A stretch of 64,000 bases of DNA, taken from assembly GCA_001695595.3 (NCBI GenBank), contig MBPM02000019.1:62001-126000 (forward strand), in the 5' to 3' direction. Of this stretch, positions 41,965-52,738 are shown piece after piece. This DNA is from Plasmopara viticola (Eukaryota; Oomycota; Peronosporomycetes; Peronosporales; Peronosporaceae). Both the position numbers and the translations under genes were made by a program. Every line of letters begins with the position of its first letter. Position 1 is the stretch's first letter. Under the pieces are notes generated by a model that was given only the letters and a program-made list of their open reading frames with translations, did not search any database and was not told where the DNA came from.

Positions 41965-44900
41965 TTAAGGTCGATGAGTTTGGAATTGCTTTAAATTCTC
42001 CACGGGCTCCCAAGTCGCTTCCTTCTTGACCACCGAACTTTATACTGTAAGTTTCCCTTGTAGATTCGATGTCCAATTGCGGCTTTAACAAGGTGCCCCT
42101 CGGAGCCATCGACCAACATGACCTTATTCATCGTTTGCTGACACTTGGCATCCTTGCGATACGGCTTTATCATTAGAGTGTGAAACACTAGGTGCAGCTT
42201 TAATCCCTCCGATAATCTTAATTCAAAGGAACCTTGCGAAACTCCTTTCACGAATGAGAATGGGCCAACATATCTGGGCGCGTGTTTCTTCGACTGAGAA
42301 AAACCCTTGTAACGGACACCCAACTTCTAGCGTTCAAAAACACCATATCGCCTCTTGGACAAGTCTTTTATTGTCGTAATAGTACTTCAGGCTCTCTTGT
42401 GCTTCGCTCATCCGGTCCTTCGCGACCTTGAGTAACGTAGTAGAGACTTTTGTGCTGATTTTTACAACTTGTAAAATTCTGGAACTGATGCCACATAATG
42501 CGGCATTTAAGGAACATATATAAGATCCACTTCGAACGGTGATATTCCAATCGTAGAGTGCGCATGTCGATTATAGGGTATCGTAGCCAAATGCGAAAAC
42601 ACATCCCTATCATTCTGTGCTGGGTTGACGACACCTCGAAGGTAATTTCCGATAAAACGATTAGTTTTTACGTTTGTCCATCCATTTGCAGCCTAAAAGC
42701 CGAATTTAAATTGTGTTGCGTGCCCACAGCAGACACGATTGCTTGTTATAACTCGGATACGAATTTGATGTCTCGGTCGGACACAATGGTCTTTGGTATG
42801 CCATGGTCATTCATTTATTTCCTTACAAAGACTTTTGCAATTTCTGCAGTATCGTCCATTGTCTTCGAAGTGGTGAACATGGCATTTCTTGTTAAGCGAT
42901 CAACAATCACCATGAAGGCATTAAATCAACTTTTGGTTTCCGGTATAGACACGATGGATTCCATTAAAATGTCGACCCATCTGCCGTTTAAAATATCCAT
43001 GGACTGAAGTAATTCTGGCGGTTTTGTCTGCCTAACGATTTTGCACTGATACAATTTGCATGTATTGACAGCGCTGGATGCACTTCGTCCTTTTTGGCCA
43101 GTAGTGCTCTTAACGCACGGCCAGATACGTCTTGTATAACCCTAGGTGGTCTGCCGATATAAAGTCATGGTTCAACTCTTCGTTGTCTGGAATTCACAAT
43201 TGTGGCGTCTTATCTTTGCCAGTTCAGAATACGAAATGAAATCCTGCAATGAGTACTTTGGCACATCATCTTTTATTTAAGGTTCTTGATGATAAACTGT
43301 TGATCTCTATTCCGCACATACATCGTCTTTGCAGATTGGGCAACTGTGACCTTGTTCGCCCTGATTGTCGCCACGATCTCACGAATCTTAGCCACTTCCA
43401 GAAGCTCTTGCAAGCTAAATCAACCAGCTTTTCTTTCGAATTTTGGGCAGTTCATCAGCCACGGTGTTAGTTTTCCGGAAATCCACTTGAACAAAGGCTA
43501 AAATTTAGCAAGCTCAATAAACGATTGAGCATCTCTGCGATTTGTAGCCTTCTGAATCAGGATCATCTCAATACTTTTATGATCCGTTTCGACCGTGAAT
43601 TATCGATCGAGAAGACACACACGCCATACTTTTAGCGCGTACATAATTGCAAGTAGCTCTTGCTCACGAACAGGAAAGTTCAACTTGGCTGGCTTCATCT
43701 TTTGACCAATAAAAACAATTGGATGCTCGTGCTCTGCCTCCTCTTAAAACAAGACTTCCTCCATCGCAGAATTTGAGGCGTCTTTTCGTAAACCAAATGG
43801 TGTCGAAATGTTTGGAAGACTAAAAATGAGTGGAAGGGCCAAGCGACGCTTGAGTTCTTTGAAGCAGCGTAGCTGATCGTCCAAGAGCAAATATGCTCCA
43901 CGAGGATATTTTTCTTTAATTCTGTCGTGGAGTGGTCCTGTGAATTGCGCGAAGTCCTTGCAAAACCTTGAGACATAGACTGTAGGGCTTAAGAAGCACT
44001 TCAATTTGCTTTTTGTCCCAAAAACAGGCCATTTCGCGATGATCTAAATTATGTCGAAGTCCTTTTGAACGCCTTTTCGTTCGACAAATTCTCCTAGGCA
44101 TGGAATCCTATCCACGCTGAACTGGCACTTTGACAACTTGATGTAAGTCGCTGTTCCTCACACCGTTTGATCACACGGTCTAAAGCCATTAAGTGGTCTG
44201 CGACATCTTCCCTTTGTGCGAACACGTAGCTATCGTCAATGTAGATTCTCATAACATCGCTTTAATCCCGAAAGACTTTCTGCAAAAGGCGGCTAAACGT
44301 AACCGAACTTCCGCTCAGTCCCGTGGGAGTGACTCGAGATTCAAATAGTCCATCTGGGGTCGAAAAAGCGGTAATTGGGAAATCCGATTCACGCAATCTA
44401 ACCTGATAGTATCATCAAAGTAAGTCCATGCACGAAAACCTACCGGAAATTGCGTTAAAGCTGTCTTCCTTACACAGCATTAGTATCGCCGATATAAGTA
44501 TCGCTAGATTAAGCGGACAATATCGTGCACAATTCGCCAACTTACATGCTATTTGACATCAAACGTTAGTGCTGAAAAGCCAGACGCACTTGGTCGAATA
44601 TTGCCTGCTTAAACACTTTCTTTGGTCCATTCTCGAAATGTCCTGCGCTGTTTAGGACTCTGGTGCCATTGTTCAACGGATTCAGTTTGGTATCAGGCTT
44701 GAGCAAAAACTTCGTGCTCAACTTCTTTCCGTACTGAAGGTGTCTCGCTCGGAAGCTCCGTGCGAAAGACTGTGTTCGCATACCTATGAAGCGTTTCAGA
44801 ACCCGAGTTCATCTTGAGCAATTCCCGTCCTTGATTCCTGAAGCGCTTAGTTTTCTTCTAACCAAAAGAGTTGACGACAAAGACAGCTTCAATGTCTTCG

Positions 44901-45600
44901 TTGTGACGCAACGTTCTCAAAAACTCGTGAGAAGAAATCTGCTGCATCATTGCTTGACAGCCAGCCTTGTTGCCGATAGTAACTGAAATTCTCGCGGCTC
45001 TGATTAATTCGAGCATTTCTTTGTCCCGCAGTCCATCTACATGGATGTTGATTATGCGCTTTCAGTCGAATTGCCGCTTAGTGCTTTGTGTTGATGCGAG
45101 GAGATATGCGCCCTGAAGTCCAGTTGATATCTATATTTTGCTCACGAAGCCACATCATGCCAATGATAACATCTTTAATTTCAGCTACAGGCATGACCTG
45201 GAACGTTCCTGATGTAGTATGAGAGCCAGGTAGCTGCAAGCTAATATGCACCGCTCAGCGGGGATTTGAATAATATGGTCAGAACCAAGTCGACTTGCAT
45301 CATTTTACCCTTTATTACTTGGAAATCAAGTCGCTATATCGAGCCTACGGATACGCCATTAAGACTATATCCAATGCGGACCACGACGGTGACGGCTCTT
45401 CTTTTACCAACATCTATAAAATTTTTAGCTCTAGCTTCGTGAATAGCTTGTAGTGCACCTATATTATAACAATTAGCTTCGGTACGCTTAGTAGAGGTAC
45501 ATTACGGCGCAATGTGTCCGACGACGCCACGATTGCCACATGTCGCCGATTTTGTCCAGCTGTCATTCTTGTCCTTCATCTTTCCAAAACGCTTCTGTTC
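41965..45600 (-). pseudogene. gag-pol remnant of the Ty3/gypsy element
   Basis: Reading on the minus strand from high to low coordinates: a zinc-knuckle remnant (CGNRGVVGHIAP) near 45.53 kb; the end of the protease (DVIIGMMWLREQNIDINW) near 45.15 kb; the reverse transcriptase catalytic box YIDD near 44.25 kb; the start of RNase H (PLHDRIKEKYPRGAYLLLDD, then LRKDASNSAMEEVL) near 43.8-43.9 kb; the integrase core (VIVDRLTRNAMF and TIVSDRDIKF) near 42.8-42.9 kb; and a chromodomain ending in WEPVENL with its stop at 41965. The catalytic residues are still readable, but each domain is in a different frame or is broken by stops, so no enzyme can be made. Confidence 0.85.
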
Positions 45601-46526
45601 CTGAGGTCGAGACTTGTTTGCACAACAGCCTGATTCTGTAGGCACCGTTTGGAACGATGTGGTCATATTCAAATTGATCTGCCCAAGTAATGGACAAACT
45701 ATAAATTGCAGACAACTTCAATGACCTCCTAGAGAGTACTCGGACTCTCTTCTTGGATCGTCATTGCGGTCTCTTCCCGTCTTCTAGAAAAAGAATTGCT
45801 TTTCAACTCAATCATTTCCGATTTAGTTTGGAACATAGTCGTGGAATTAAGAGACATATTCATGATATTTTTGCTTTGGTTTAGGTGATCATCCACTTTC
45901 GAAGATCATACTCGAAATCCGCAGGCCTGAAGCGGTGCGCAAATGAGATTTAAACAGTGCCCATGTCTTGTGCACGTTCACGCGCTCGCATGTGGCGATA
46001 AGGTCACAATACCAATTTAATACGAATTTGCATGAATCTTGAGAAGGGCGTCACAAAGTTGGACCACTCTGTTGTCATCAAGTGGTGCTTGTTGGCGTAA
46101 TGTTGCTCCGTTGCAAAAATTCGAATTCAATATTTTCGCCAAGCCTTCCTGCATAAACAGGAGGATCTTTTTCCTCCTGCTCGCCTCGTATGCAACGAGA
46201 AGCTCTCAGGAGAAGTTATTTGGCTTCATCGTTGAGGTCTTGGGTTTGGAGATGGGCGCTCAGCCGTACGGCCTCTTTGTTGGGCCATACTCGCTGGAAT
46301 TCTCAGCGCTCATTGTATATTCTACCAAACCTTAATAAAAAATCAAGAATATAAACGAAATTGATTAAATTTCGTTTTTACTGTCTACGATTTTTCTGCA
46401 CCTGAGTCTTTATAATCCGGGATTTGGTTTCGGATAAGTTGGACAAGCTCCAGCTGCTTCATCGCTAGCAACTACAAGTCTTTTTACAGATTGTCAAGCT
46501 CCTTGTTACGGCTTGTTAGGAGCTCA

Positions 46527-46607
46527 GTGGTATTGATAAACAGGTTTGTGGGCTCACGAGTCTTTTGCACATACTCGTGAACCCACAAACCCGTTCATCA
46601 ATACCAC
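46527..46607. repeat. Long imperfect hairpin inside the gypsy leader/gag region
   Basis: The 34-base arm at 46527-46560 (GTGGTATTGATAAACAGG, then TTTGTGGGCTCACGAG) is the reverse complement of 46574-46607 with three mismatches. The loop is 13 bases. It lies between the right LTR and the gag zinc knuckle. Confidence 0.8.
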
Positions 46608-46919
46608 ACAACGAAGCTGACCGAAACTGCTCAGTAGTATTGAATTTAGATCAAGCAAAGTCAAGTGGGTAACTTATCCGGAACTTATCTCCGCGTTTTC
46701 AGAAGCGGGACAGGGATTCACCAAAACGCAAAAGCACAAAATTACAGACCAACTAATGAAGTCAGATGGATTTACCACATTAGCGTACTAATCAACCACT
46801 GAACGTCAGCTTCGTGCTGCAAGATAACCCTTCGAAATCTAGTACTTCCCACTATGTGGCTTGTACCAATAATCACAGGAGATCAAGAACTCTTGATCTT
46901 GATACGATAAGTGCTACTG

Positions 46920-47317
46920 TGTAACACAGTCGTGGGGGAAGCTTATTGAAGTCGACTGCCGAATGAGGCTGAGGATCGGGCGAGGTGAAGTCGTAAAGGA
47001 GGAGGAGTGTTTGTATCGTAAAGCAAACTGAAAAGTGGTATTAGACAAAGAGCTTTTACAGCCTAAGTGATGGCTATCAGCCATCTACTGCAACCATCCT
47101 AAAGCTATCATTCTTTTTATTTCATCTGGCTTTTTACACGCTCTAACTTTCTTTTATACAATAAGGTCTCTTCGTTCCCAAATATTATGGGAATCTGGAA
47201 CTCTCTTCGGGTCGACAACTGTGTAATCGTCTACACCTATAAATAATACTAATGCATATGTATTTTGGCGTAAATACCGTTACCGGCAAAATTGCCGGTG
47301 AAGAAGGTTACGTCACA
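46920..47317 (-). repeat. Right LTR (5' LTR of the minus-strand element)
   Basis: 398 bases with the same termini as the left LTR. It is more complete and also matches the partial LTR at 35775-36118. Confidence 0.8.
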
Positions 47318-47780
47318 GCTACAGAGCACTAGGCCTTAGCTGCGAGATGCTAGTAGCCAACCGATCTATTTTGGGACCGAGTTCCTTAAACTTATAACAA
47401 AATGAAGCTATTTTGGTCAGTGGAGCGTCTAGTTTACCCAACTCTTATACACCCGTTACTGTGCAGGTCAGTAACACTTTTCGAGGTTCAATATGAGGAG
47501 CTATCTTTGGCTGACTGATTCTAACATCTACGGGTACCGAAACAAAAAACATCCTTACCACCAGAGCCACAGAAATGGTAAAGCGTAAAGTCCTGAGTAT
47601 ATGTATTGTGGCGCGTCTAATTCCTGTAATTCGTAAGCGATGCAATTGTTGTACCACTAGAACTAAGGCTATGAGAGGTTTGCGAGGAATGTAGTTGTGA
47701 GAATGTGGGAAGTAGAATTACCACCATACTTTATGTTTTACATGAAAGATTTTGGTATCCGCACATAATGCACCTGGGCA
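47318..47780 (+). repeat. Segmental duplication copy C (right part) with SINE-like repeat
   Basis: This continues the alignment to copy A interrupted by the gypsy element: GAGATGCTAGTAGCCAACC matches 26496-26515, TTTTGGTCAGTGGAGCGTC matches the 26.56 kb stretch, and AACTAAGGCTATGAGAGG matches 26915-26932. It does not contain the 18S rDNA fragment. Confidence 0.7.
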
Positions 47781-48549
47781 ATTTATGAGACAGCCCTACT
47801 CAGTGCTAAGAAGCCAGAAAAATCTGCACATGAAGTCTTAGGCCAGTACATCTTTTGATAGCTTTTGTTTTCGATACAGTTCAATAAAGTTCAGTGCTTA
47901 TTCAATTCAGTAGGTATAGTATGCTGCTATTATTTTCTGAGAATATAGCAATCTGCAATTCGTATTCGCTGTGTATCAAACGTCAAAAATCCGAGTTGCT
48001 TCCAGTAAGCAGAAAGCCAAGGCAGCTTCGCTACATTCTGAGTTCTCACCCATTTATATTCGATTCAGAATGTGCATTATTAAGATCGCGATAAATGCGC
48101 CTTACTGGATTCAAAGATTGGCAAGATGCTTTAGTTATTCGCGAAATATAGCCTTCGCGTTCAATACAAACATAGAAGACATATTGTACTTGCCGACACC
48201 ACTTTTCGCAGGCCACTTATAGAGCTACCTCATGTCAGCAGGTAGAGGCTGTAATATGAATACATCTGTCAAGCGACGCCATTTAAAACTTTCGTGCGAT
48301 TTATCATCGTTGACAAAGGTGGCAAAGTTGGATAGCTTTTACCTCGACAGCGTCCTTAGCTGTATCGCTATAGCTCTGCTTAAATAGAGAAGAAATTCGG
48401 CAGATCTAGCTTGAGTCGTTGCTTCAAATCGATGAATATATGAAGCACGATATACTACTTTGCTGACATTTTGACCGAAAAAAAAATTTTCTTGGTTTTA
48501 ATTCCTACTGGTGGCCTCTCATACATGAGTAAATGCGACATGGCCAAAA

Positions 48550-48900
48550 TTGTAGCTCACACGCCGTCGGTTTTACATACATTTTCTGCAATAGCGGGCT
48601 GCTGGAAGCTCACAAACATCGACTTTGTAGAAAAATTGCCGGAGTTTGATGGTACACTGGCTATCATGTCCGTGTGTCACTTGATCAAGATGGTGTTTTT
48701 GGAACTTCTACAGGCGTGAGAAAATAGCCAGAAAAAAACAAGGTATTTCTTAGCGATCGACAACCGCGCGTATCAACAAGAAGTAATTAGGTTATTGCTG
48801 CACTTTGCAAAAAGCTCTAGACTCGGCCGCTCGGTCGAATCGTGCAGCCCTATGGACAAAATGACGGTTGCTATAACTGGATGTAAATTTGCTGTTGTTC
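48550..48900 (+). pseudogene. Ty3/gypsy integrase relic
   Basis: The plus-strand frame reads GCWKLTNIDFVEKLPEFDGT and then MSVCHLIKMVFLELLQA. This fits the start of the integrase core (W-x-x-x-x-x-DF-x-x-LP, then V-D-RLTKM), with the second motif's aspartate lost. About 20 bases further VFLSDRQPR resembles the second catalytic motif, and QPYGQNDG resembles HPQTDGQ. It belongs to a different subfamily from the element at 41.6 kb, and no terminal repeats were found. Confidence 0.65.
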
Positions 48901-50539
48901 GCACCATTTGAGTACACGGGCTAGACCGCCGTGTGAAAACCCTTTCTTGCCTTACTAGCATAATTGAAAGCTACGATGAGGTGCTAGCCCGTATGGGACT
49001 TGGAGTGTTGAGAATCGTTGTGCCCCTTAAGATGCCCCGCATAAAATGTTTGGTGCGTCAACTTTATTTTGAAATGTTTCGCAAGCCCATGCCTTCTTCA
49101 AGACAATAAAGGCCCGATTTCTTTGTTTACTCAGTTTGTTTGTAATACCGAACTAATCTTTCTAGCGATAACTACTAAGTAGCCGACACTTAAATAGGAA
49201 ATTTAAAGCCCCTTACATGTTAATCCGATCTCTTTTCCTTTCTCGTGGTATTGATTATTGTGGGTCCATTTTCTTATGAAGGAAAAGAAGTGTTTCCATA
49301 GCAAAACCGATCTTAAATTTGCGGTGTGGGAAAAAACATTCTTGAGCTACTTTTTTTTTACAATTGCAGAAGCGTTTGTGCTTCAGAAGATTAGCGCGAT
49401 TTGAGGATGTTTAAGGCTCTTTAAGTGAGGTCCATAGAATTGGGCGTTGCATTGCCAGGCTTAAGCTCAACTATCGGTAGCTTGCTGGACTACAAATGTG
49501 GCATCTTAGCGCATGTATGGTGCAATGTTTCTTCTTCACACAGAAGACTCTACCGCCCCTGGCACCAAGGAGCGGAATACGAGTAAGCACCGGTAAAAGA
49601 CCTGGCACCTTCGTGTTTGAAGGATTATGGGACTTGTGACGGTAAGAAAAACATAGGTTACATGGCCATAGAGCTCATTTTTTAAGAGCCGTAAAGGTCC
49701 AGGACCGCCCCGAAGAAATGACTACCTGACCACCAGGGTTGACTTCAAAAGCAATAGTTGAGCGCGTGCAGGGTCTGCTGTTCCTCATGATGAATGAGCA
49801 ATACTACCAAATAGAGAGCAATACAAAGCAGGGGGCTTTAAGTGCTACTAAGAATTTCTAGAAGTCCTGCAGTTGTTCTTATTTACCGGTCTCAGACGAG
49901 TCGTTAGCCAGCTTCGGCAAGAAAGCCCAAAGGCAAATACAACTTGAAGCAGCGAATGCCTCATAAGTAAGCCATGGTCTTTCAAACTGCCTAAAGGTAT
50001 GGAAGGAGTGACCCCATACCCCCGCTCGAAGCTTATATTGTCAGCACCAGGCTCATTATGATGCCAAAGGCTAGGTATTTCAACGATGGGTTGTCCGACC
50101 CACCACTCGAGACTATTCGACTAAAACAGATGCAAAGCACTTCATCAAATGTAAATAAATTTTGAAATGTAGGCTAACCCAATACCGATTTCAACTCGAC
50201 AATCAATCTTTGAAGAGAAAGGGCTCGAAAGGAGCTTAAGGCCCGGCACAAGCCACCCTAGTCTTACAGTTTTTTATGAGAGCAAATTGATTCCTAAGCT
50301 GAAATTATTACGGTACTCAATACACACGTATAACTGCAGTGACGCGGTCAGTGGAGGAATGTAGGAAGAATTGTTACATTTTCAAAGAATGAGCGTTCAT
50401 TATTAGGAATGACTATTACATATGTGTATTTCTTTAATAATTCTAGCATTGATTTTACGGGTTGTTTATTCTGACGTACGTATGATACGTGATCAATCCA
50501 AAAAATGTCTTAAATACTTACCCAATCCGACTCATGTTT

Positions 50540-50640
50540 TCGTTATACTAAGAGCTTTTTCGGTCAGTAGGGCGAGCCTGTTTAGCTATCACACACCCAT
50601 TTTGGGTACGAGTTCGCAAACTAGTCTCACTTACTGGGTG
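50540..50640 (+). repeat. SINE-like dispersed repeat, diverged copy
   Basis: GAGCTTTTTCGGTCAGTAGG and then ACACACCCATTTTGGG match the body of the copies at 26.5 and 47.4 kb. The A/B-box part is not clear here. Confidence 0.4.
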
Positions 50641-51221
50641 TAATTATTCGTCTTGGTTGCCTCAGACCGGATTTTATATGTATCGAACTTGGCAGTCCTA
50701 GATCAAGCGACATCAAACCTAGTTCTTTATAGAAGCTTACAGCCAAAGTGCAATTAACATGTCACGTTTCGTCCAAGTATAAACTTGTTTGCTAGTACAG
50801 TAGATGTGCGTTTTGTGAACTTGAAAGCTTTCACTCATATAATCAGCATATCTTCATTCTTGTTCCGACGTACCATACGCTCAGACTCGTTTACTTTTTT
50901 ATGTTCCTCTCTCTCTTTTTTTATCTTCTACTTTGCCTGTGCACCTGCATCGGGAGACTTGCCTTCAGTGTCAGCGTCGTATCGACTCTTTTAGAATTTG
51001 CTGCCACACCACGTTGAGACGAGTTTCCATCTTTTCTTTCACTCCTTTCTTGGCCACCCCTACCCGAGCTTCGAAATGCGCTCCTTTAAACACGCCTCGA
51101 GCTTCAAAGTTATACAAGATTAAGTTTTCAACGTATGTATCGGCACAAATCTTAGGCATGCAGAAGCTGGGTGATTAGTCAAGTTTTGTGACACCTATTT
51201 CAATTGGTCATACAATTTGTA

Positions 51222-52490
51222 GGGAACCGTTAAACTGCCGGTACCCTCTTGGTAAACTCCCGGTACCCCAGTTATTAGCCAATGAGATAAAACTAAATTT
51301 ATCAATGGGAGCAGTTTATCTCTGTAAATGAACAGTGTTTTTTCAACCAATAAAAGAGAAAGCAATACCCATCCGGTACCTCTTTTTTGTAAACTGCCGG
51401 TACTCCTTGTTTTTTTATAAAATAACTCCTACTCATCTCTCCTCAATATCATTCTATTCAACACTTCTCTTCTCAATATCACTCTTCTCGCACTCTTCTT
51501 CTCGCAATGAACACTATGCAACCCCCTAGATAGCTCTCGTACAGCACTCTGGAAGAGGCAAAGTCGGTGGTTCTCTTGCACGCGCGCGCCCAAGGGTATG
51601 AGCTTTGTGTTTGCTGTTTATATCTGGCTCATGCCGTCCTGATCGTTCGATTAAGTCAGCACGAAAAAGTTACACTCAAAATCTACTTGACGCACCCGAA
51701 AGGACTGTAATGAAGTTGGCCGACTGCAATGGACACCAAATCGAATCAGCAGGTGCATTTAAAGCGAACGTGATGCAGGATAAACACATACAGATTATTT
51801 TTTTGGCTTCGACTGTTAAACACTTGTCCAGGAAAGCAATTGCGAGGATTGCACGGCATTTGGTCCGCCAGCATCAAGATAATCTACAAAAGTAGCGTCG
51901 CATTGTCAATAAGCAAGGTATGACAAACTGTCTTTGACATTGTCTTACCTGGCTGTCTCGGATCCCAAGACGCTTGACTGAGTGGTAGTGTGATAACGCA
52001 ATCGCAATGAGTCTGAAATTACTCCAAAAGCGAGACGTGTCGACCTACAGCAAATGACGCACATTATTAAACAAGGCATGGAGCCATACTACAGATGCCT
52101 TGCTCACAATTACCGCCGAATTGTTCATGTGACGATGGTTTTCCTCTCCGCAAGTGCAGCTCACAATCAGCAGTAGCAACACATAGAAAGACGACGTAGA
52201 GGAAGGCGCATTTCGATAAATTGTTCAGTGCTGCTTTCATTGACAGAAAAAATATTGCTCTGATTGACGGAATTGCTCCTTTATGCATTGGCTCAAAACA
52301 GGAAGAACCGGCAGTTCACGATAGAGGGGTTACCGGATGGGTATTGCTTTCTCTTTTTATTGGTTGAAAAACACTGTGTTCATTAACAGAGATAAACTGC
52401 TCCCATTGATGGATTTAGTTTAATCTCATTGGTTAAAATCAAAGGGTACCGGTTGTTTACCAATAGGGTACCCGCAATTTAACGTTTCCC
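51222..52490. mobile_element. DNA transposon with ~195-bp inverted repeats, probably MULE-derived
   Basis: The first ~195 bases (from GGGAACCGTTAAACTGCC) and the reverse complement of the last ~195 (GGGAAACGTTAAATTGCG) match closely, including an internal stretch around CAATACCCATCCGGTA. AATTTGTA is duplicated exactly outside both ends (51214-51221 and 52491-52498). The interior holds a broken plus-strand frame from 51507, with STLEEAKSVVLLHARAQGYE followed in another frame by SARKSYTQNLLDAPERTVMK. This pattern resembles the FAR1-like N-terminus of Mutator-type transposases. Long inverted repeats agree with a MULE; eight bases is slightly short for MULE duplications (usually about nine) and would also fit hAT. 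At 1.27 kb there is no complete transposase, so it is non-autonomous. Confidence 0.85.
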
Positions 52491-52738
52491 AATTTGTATT
52501 GTTATGTATAACTACCGTATATAATGATGATATATGATTGGCTGAAGCGAACTTAAATTTTTGAAGGATATAAACATTCGCAATGCAAAGAACTTCGTAT
52601 GAAAGCTGACAATTTGATTAATGACAAATAAATTTAATGTATTAGTTAAGTAAGCAATATATTTTACAAAAACCGCTGAGAAAAGTAATATATTAGAACC
52701 AAAATTACTAGTCGTATACAACTTGGTACACAGACCAC

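Larger units (their letters stand above)
41590..47317 (-). mobile_element. Ty3/gypsy chromodomain LTR retrotransposon (degenerate)
   Basis: The element is bounded by LTRs at 41590-41904 and 46920-47317, both starting TGTAACACAG and ending ACGTCACA on the plus strand. CTAC flanks both outer edges (41586-41589 and 47319-47322), giving a 4-5 bp target duplication. Inside, on the minus strand, the order is Gag, protease, reverse transcriptase, RNase H, integrase and chromodomain, which is the Ty3/gypsy order. Stops and frameshifts are frequent, so this copy is dead. The LTRs differ from each other by many substitutions and an ~80-base deletion, indicating an old insertion. It sits in the 3' flank of effector copy C. 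Confidence 0.88.
47781..51221. other. Gene-poor region with transposon relics
   Basis: It holds the gypsy integrase relic near 48.5-48.9 kb and a SINE-like copy near 50.55 kb. The remaining sequence has only short frames without recognisable domains. Confidence 0.55.

Noticed and set aside
42558..43007. 149-residue plus-strand frame
   Set aside because: It is antisense to the integrase core of the gypsy element, which is clearly on the minus strand.
50971..51178. Overlapping frames on both strands just left of the 51.2 kb transposon
   Set aside because: The minus-strand frame appears to continue only through a frameshift, and I do not recognise a family; too weak to annotate.
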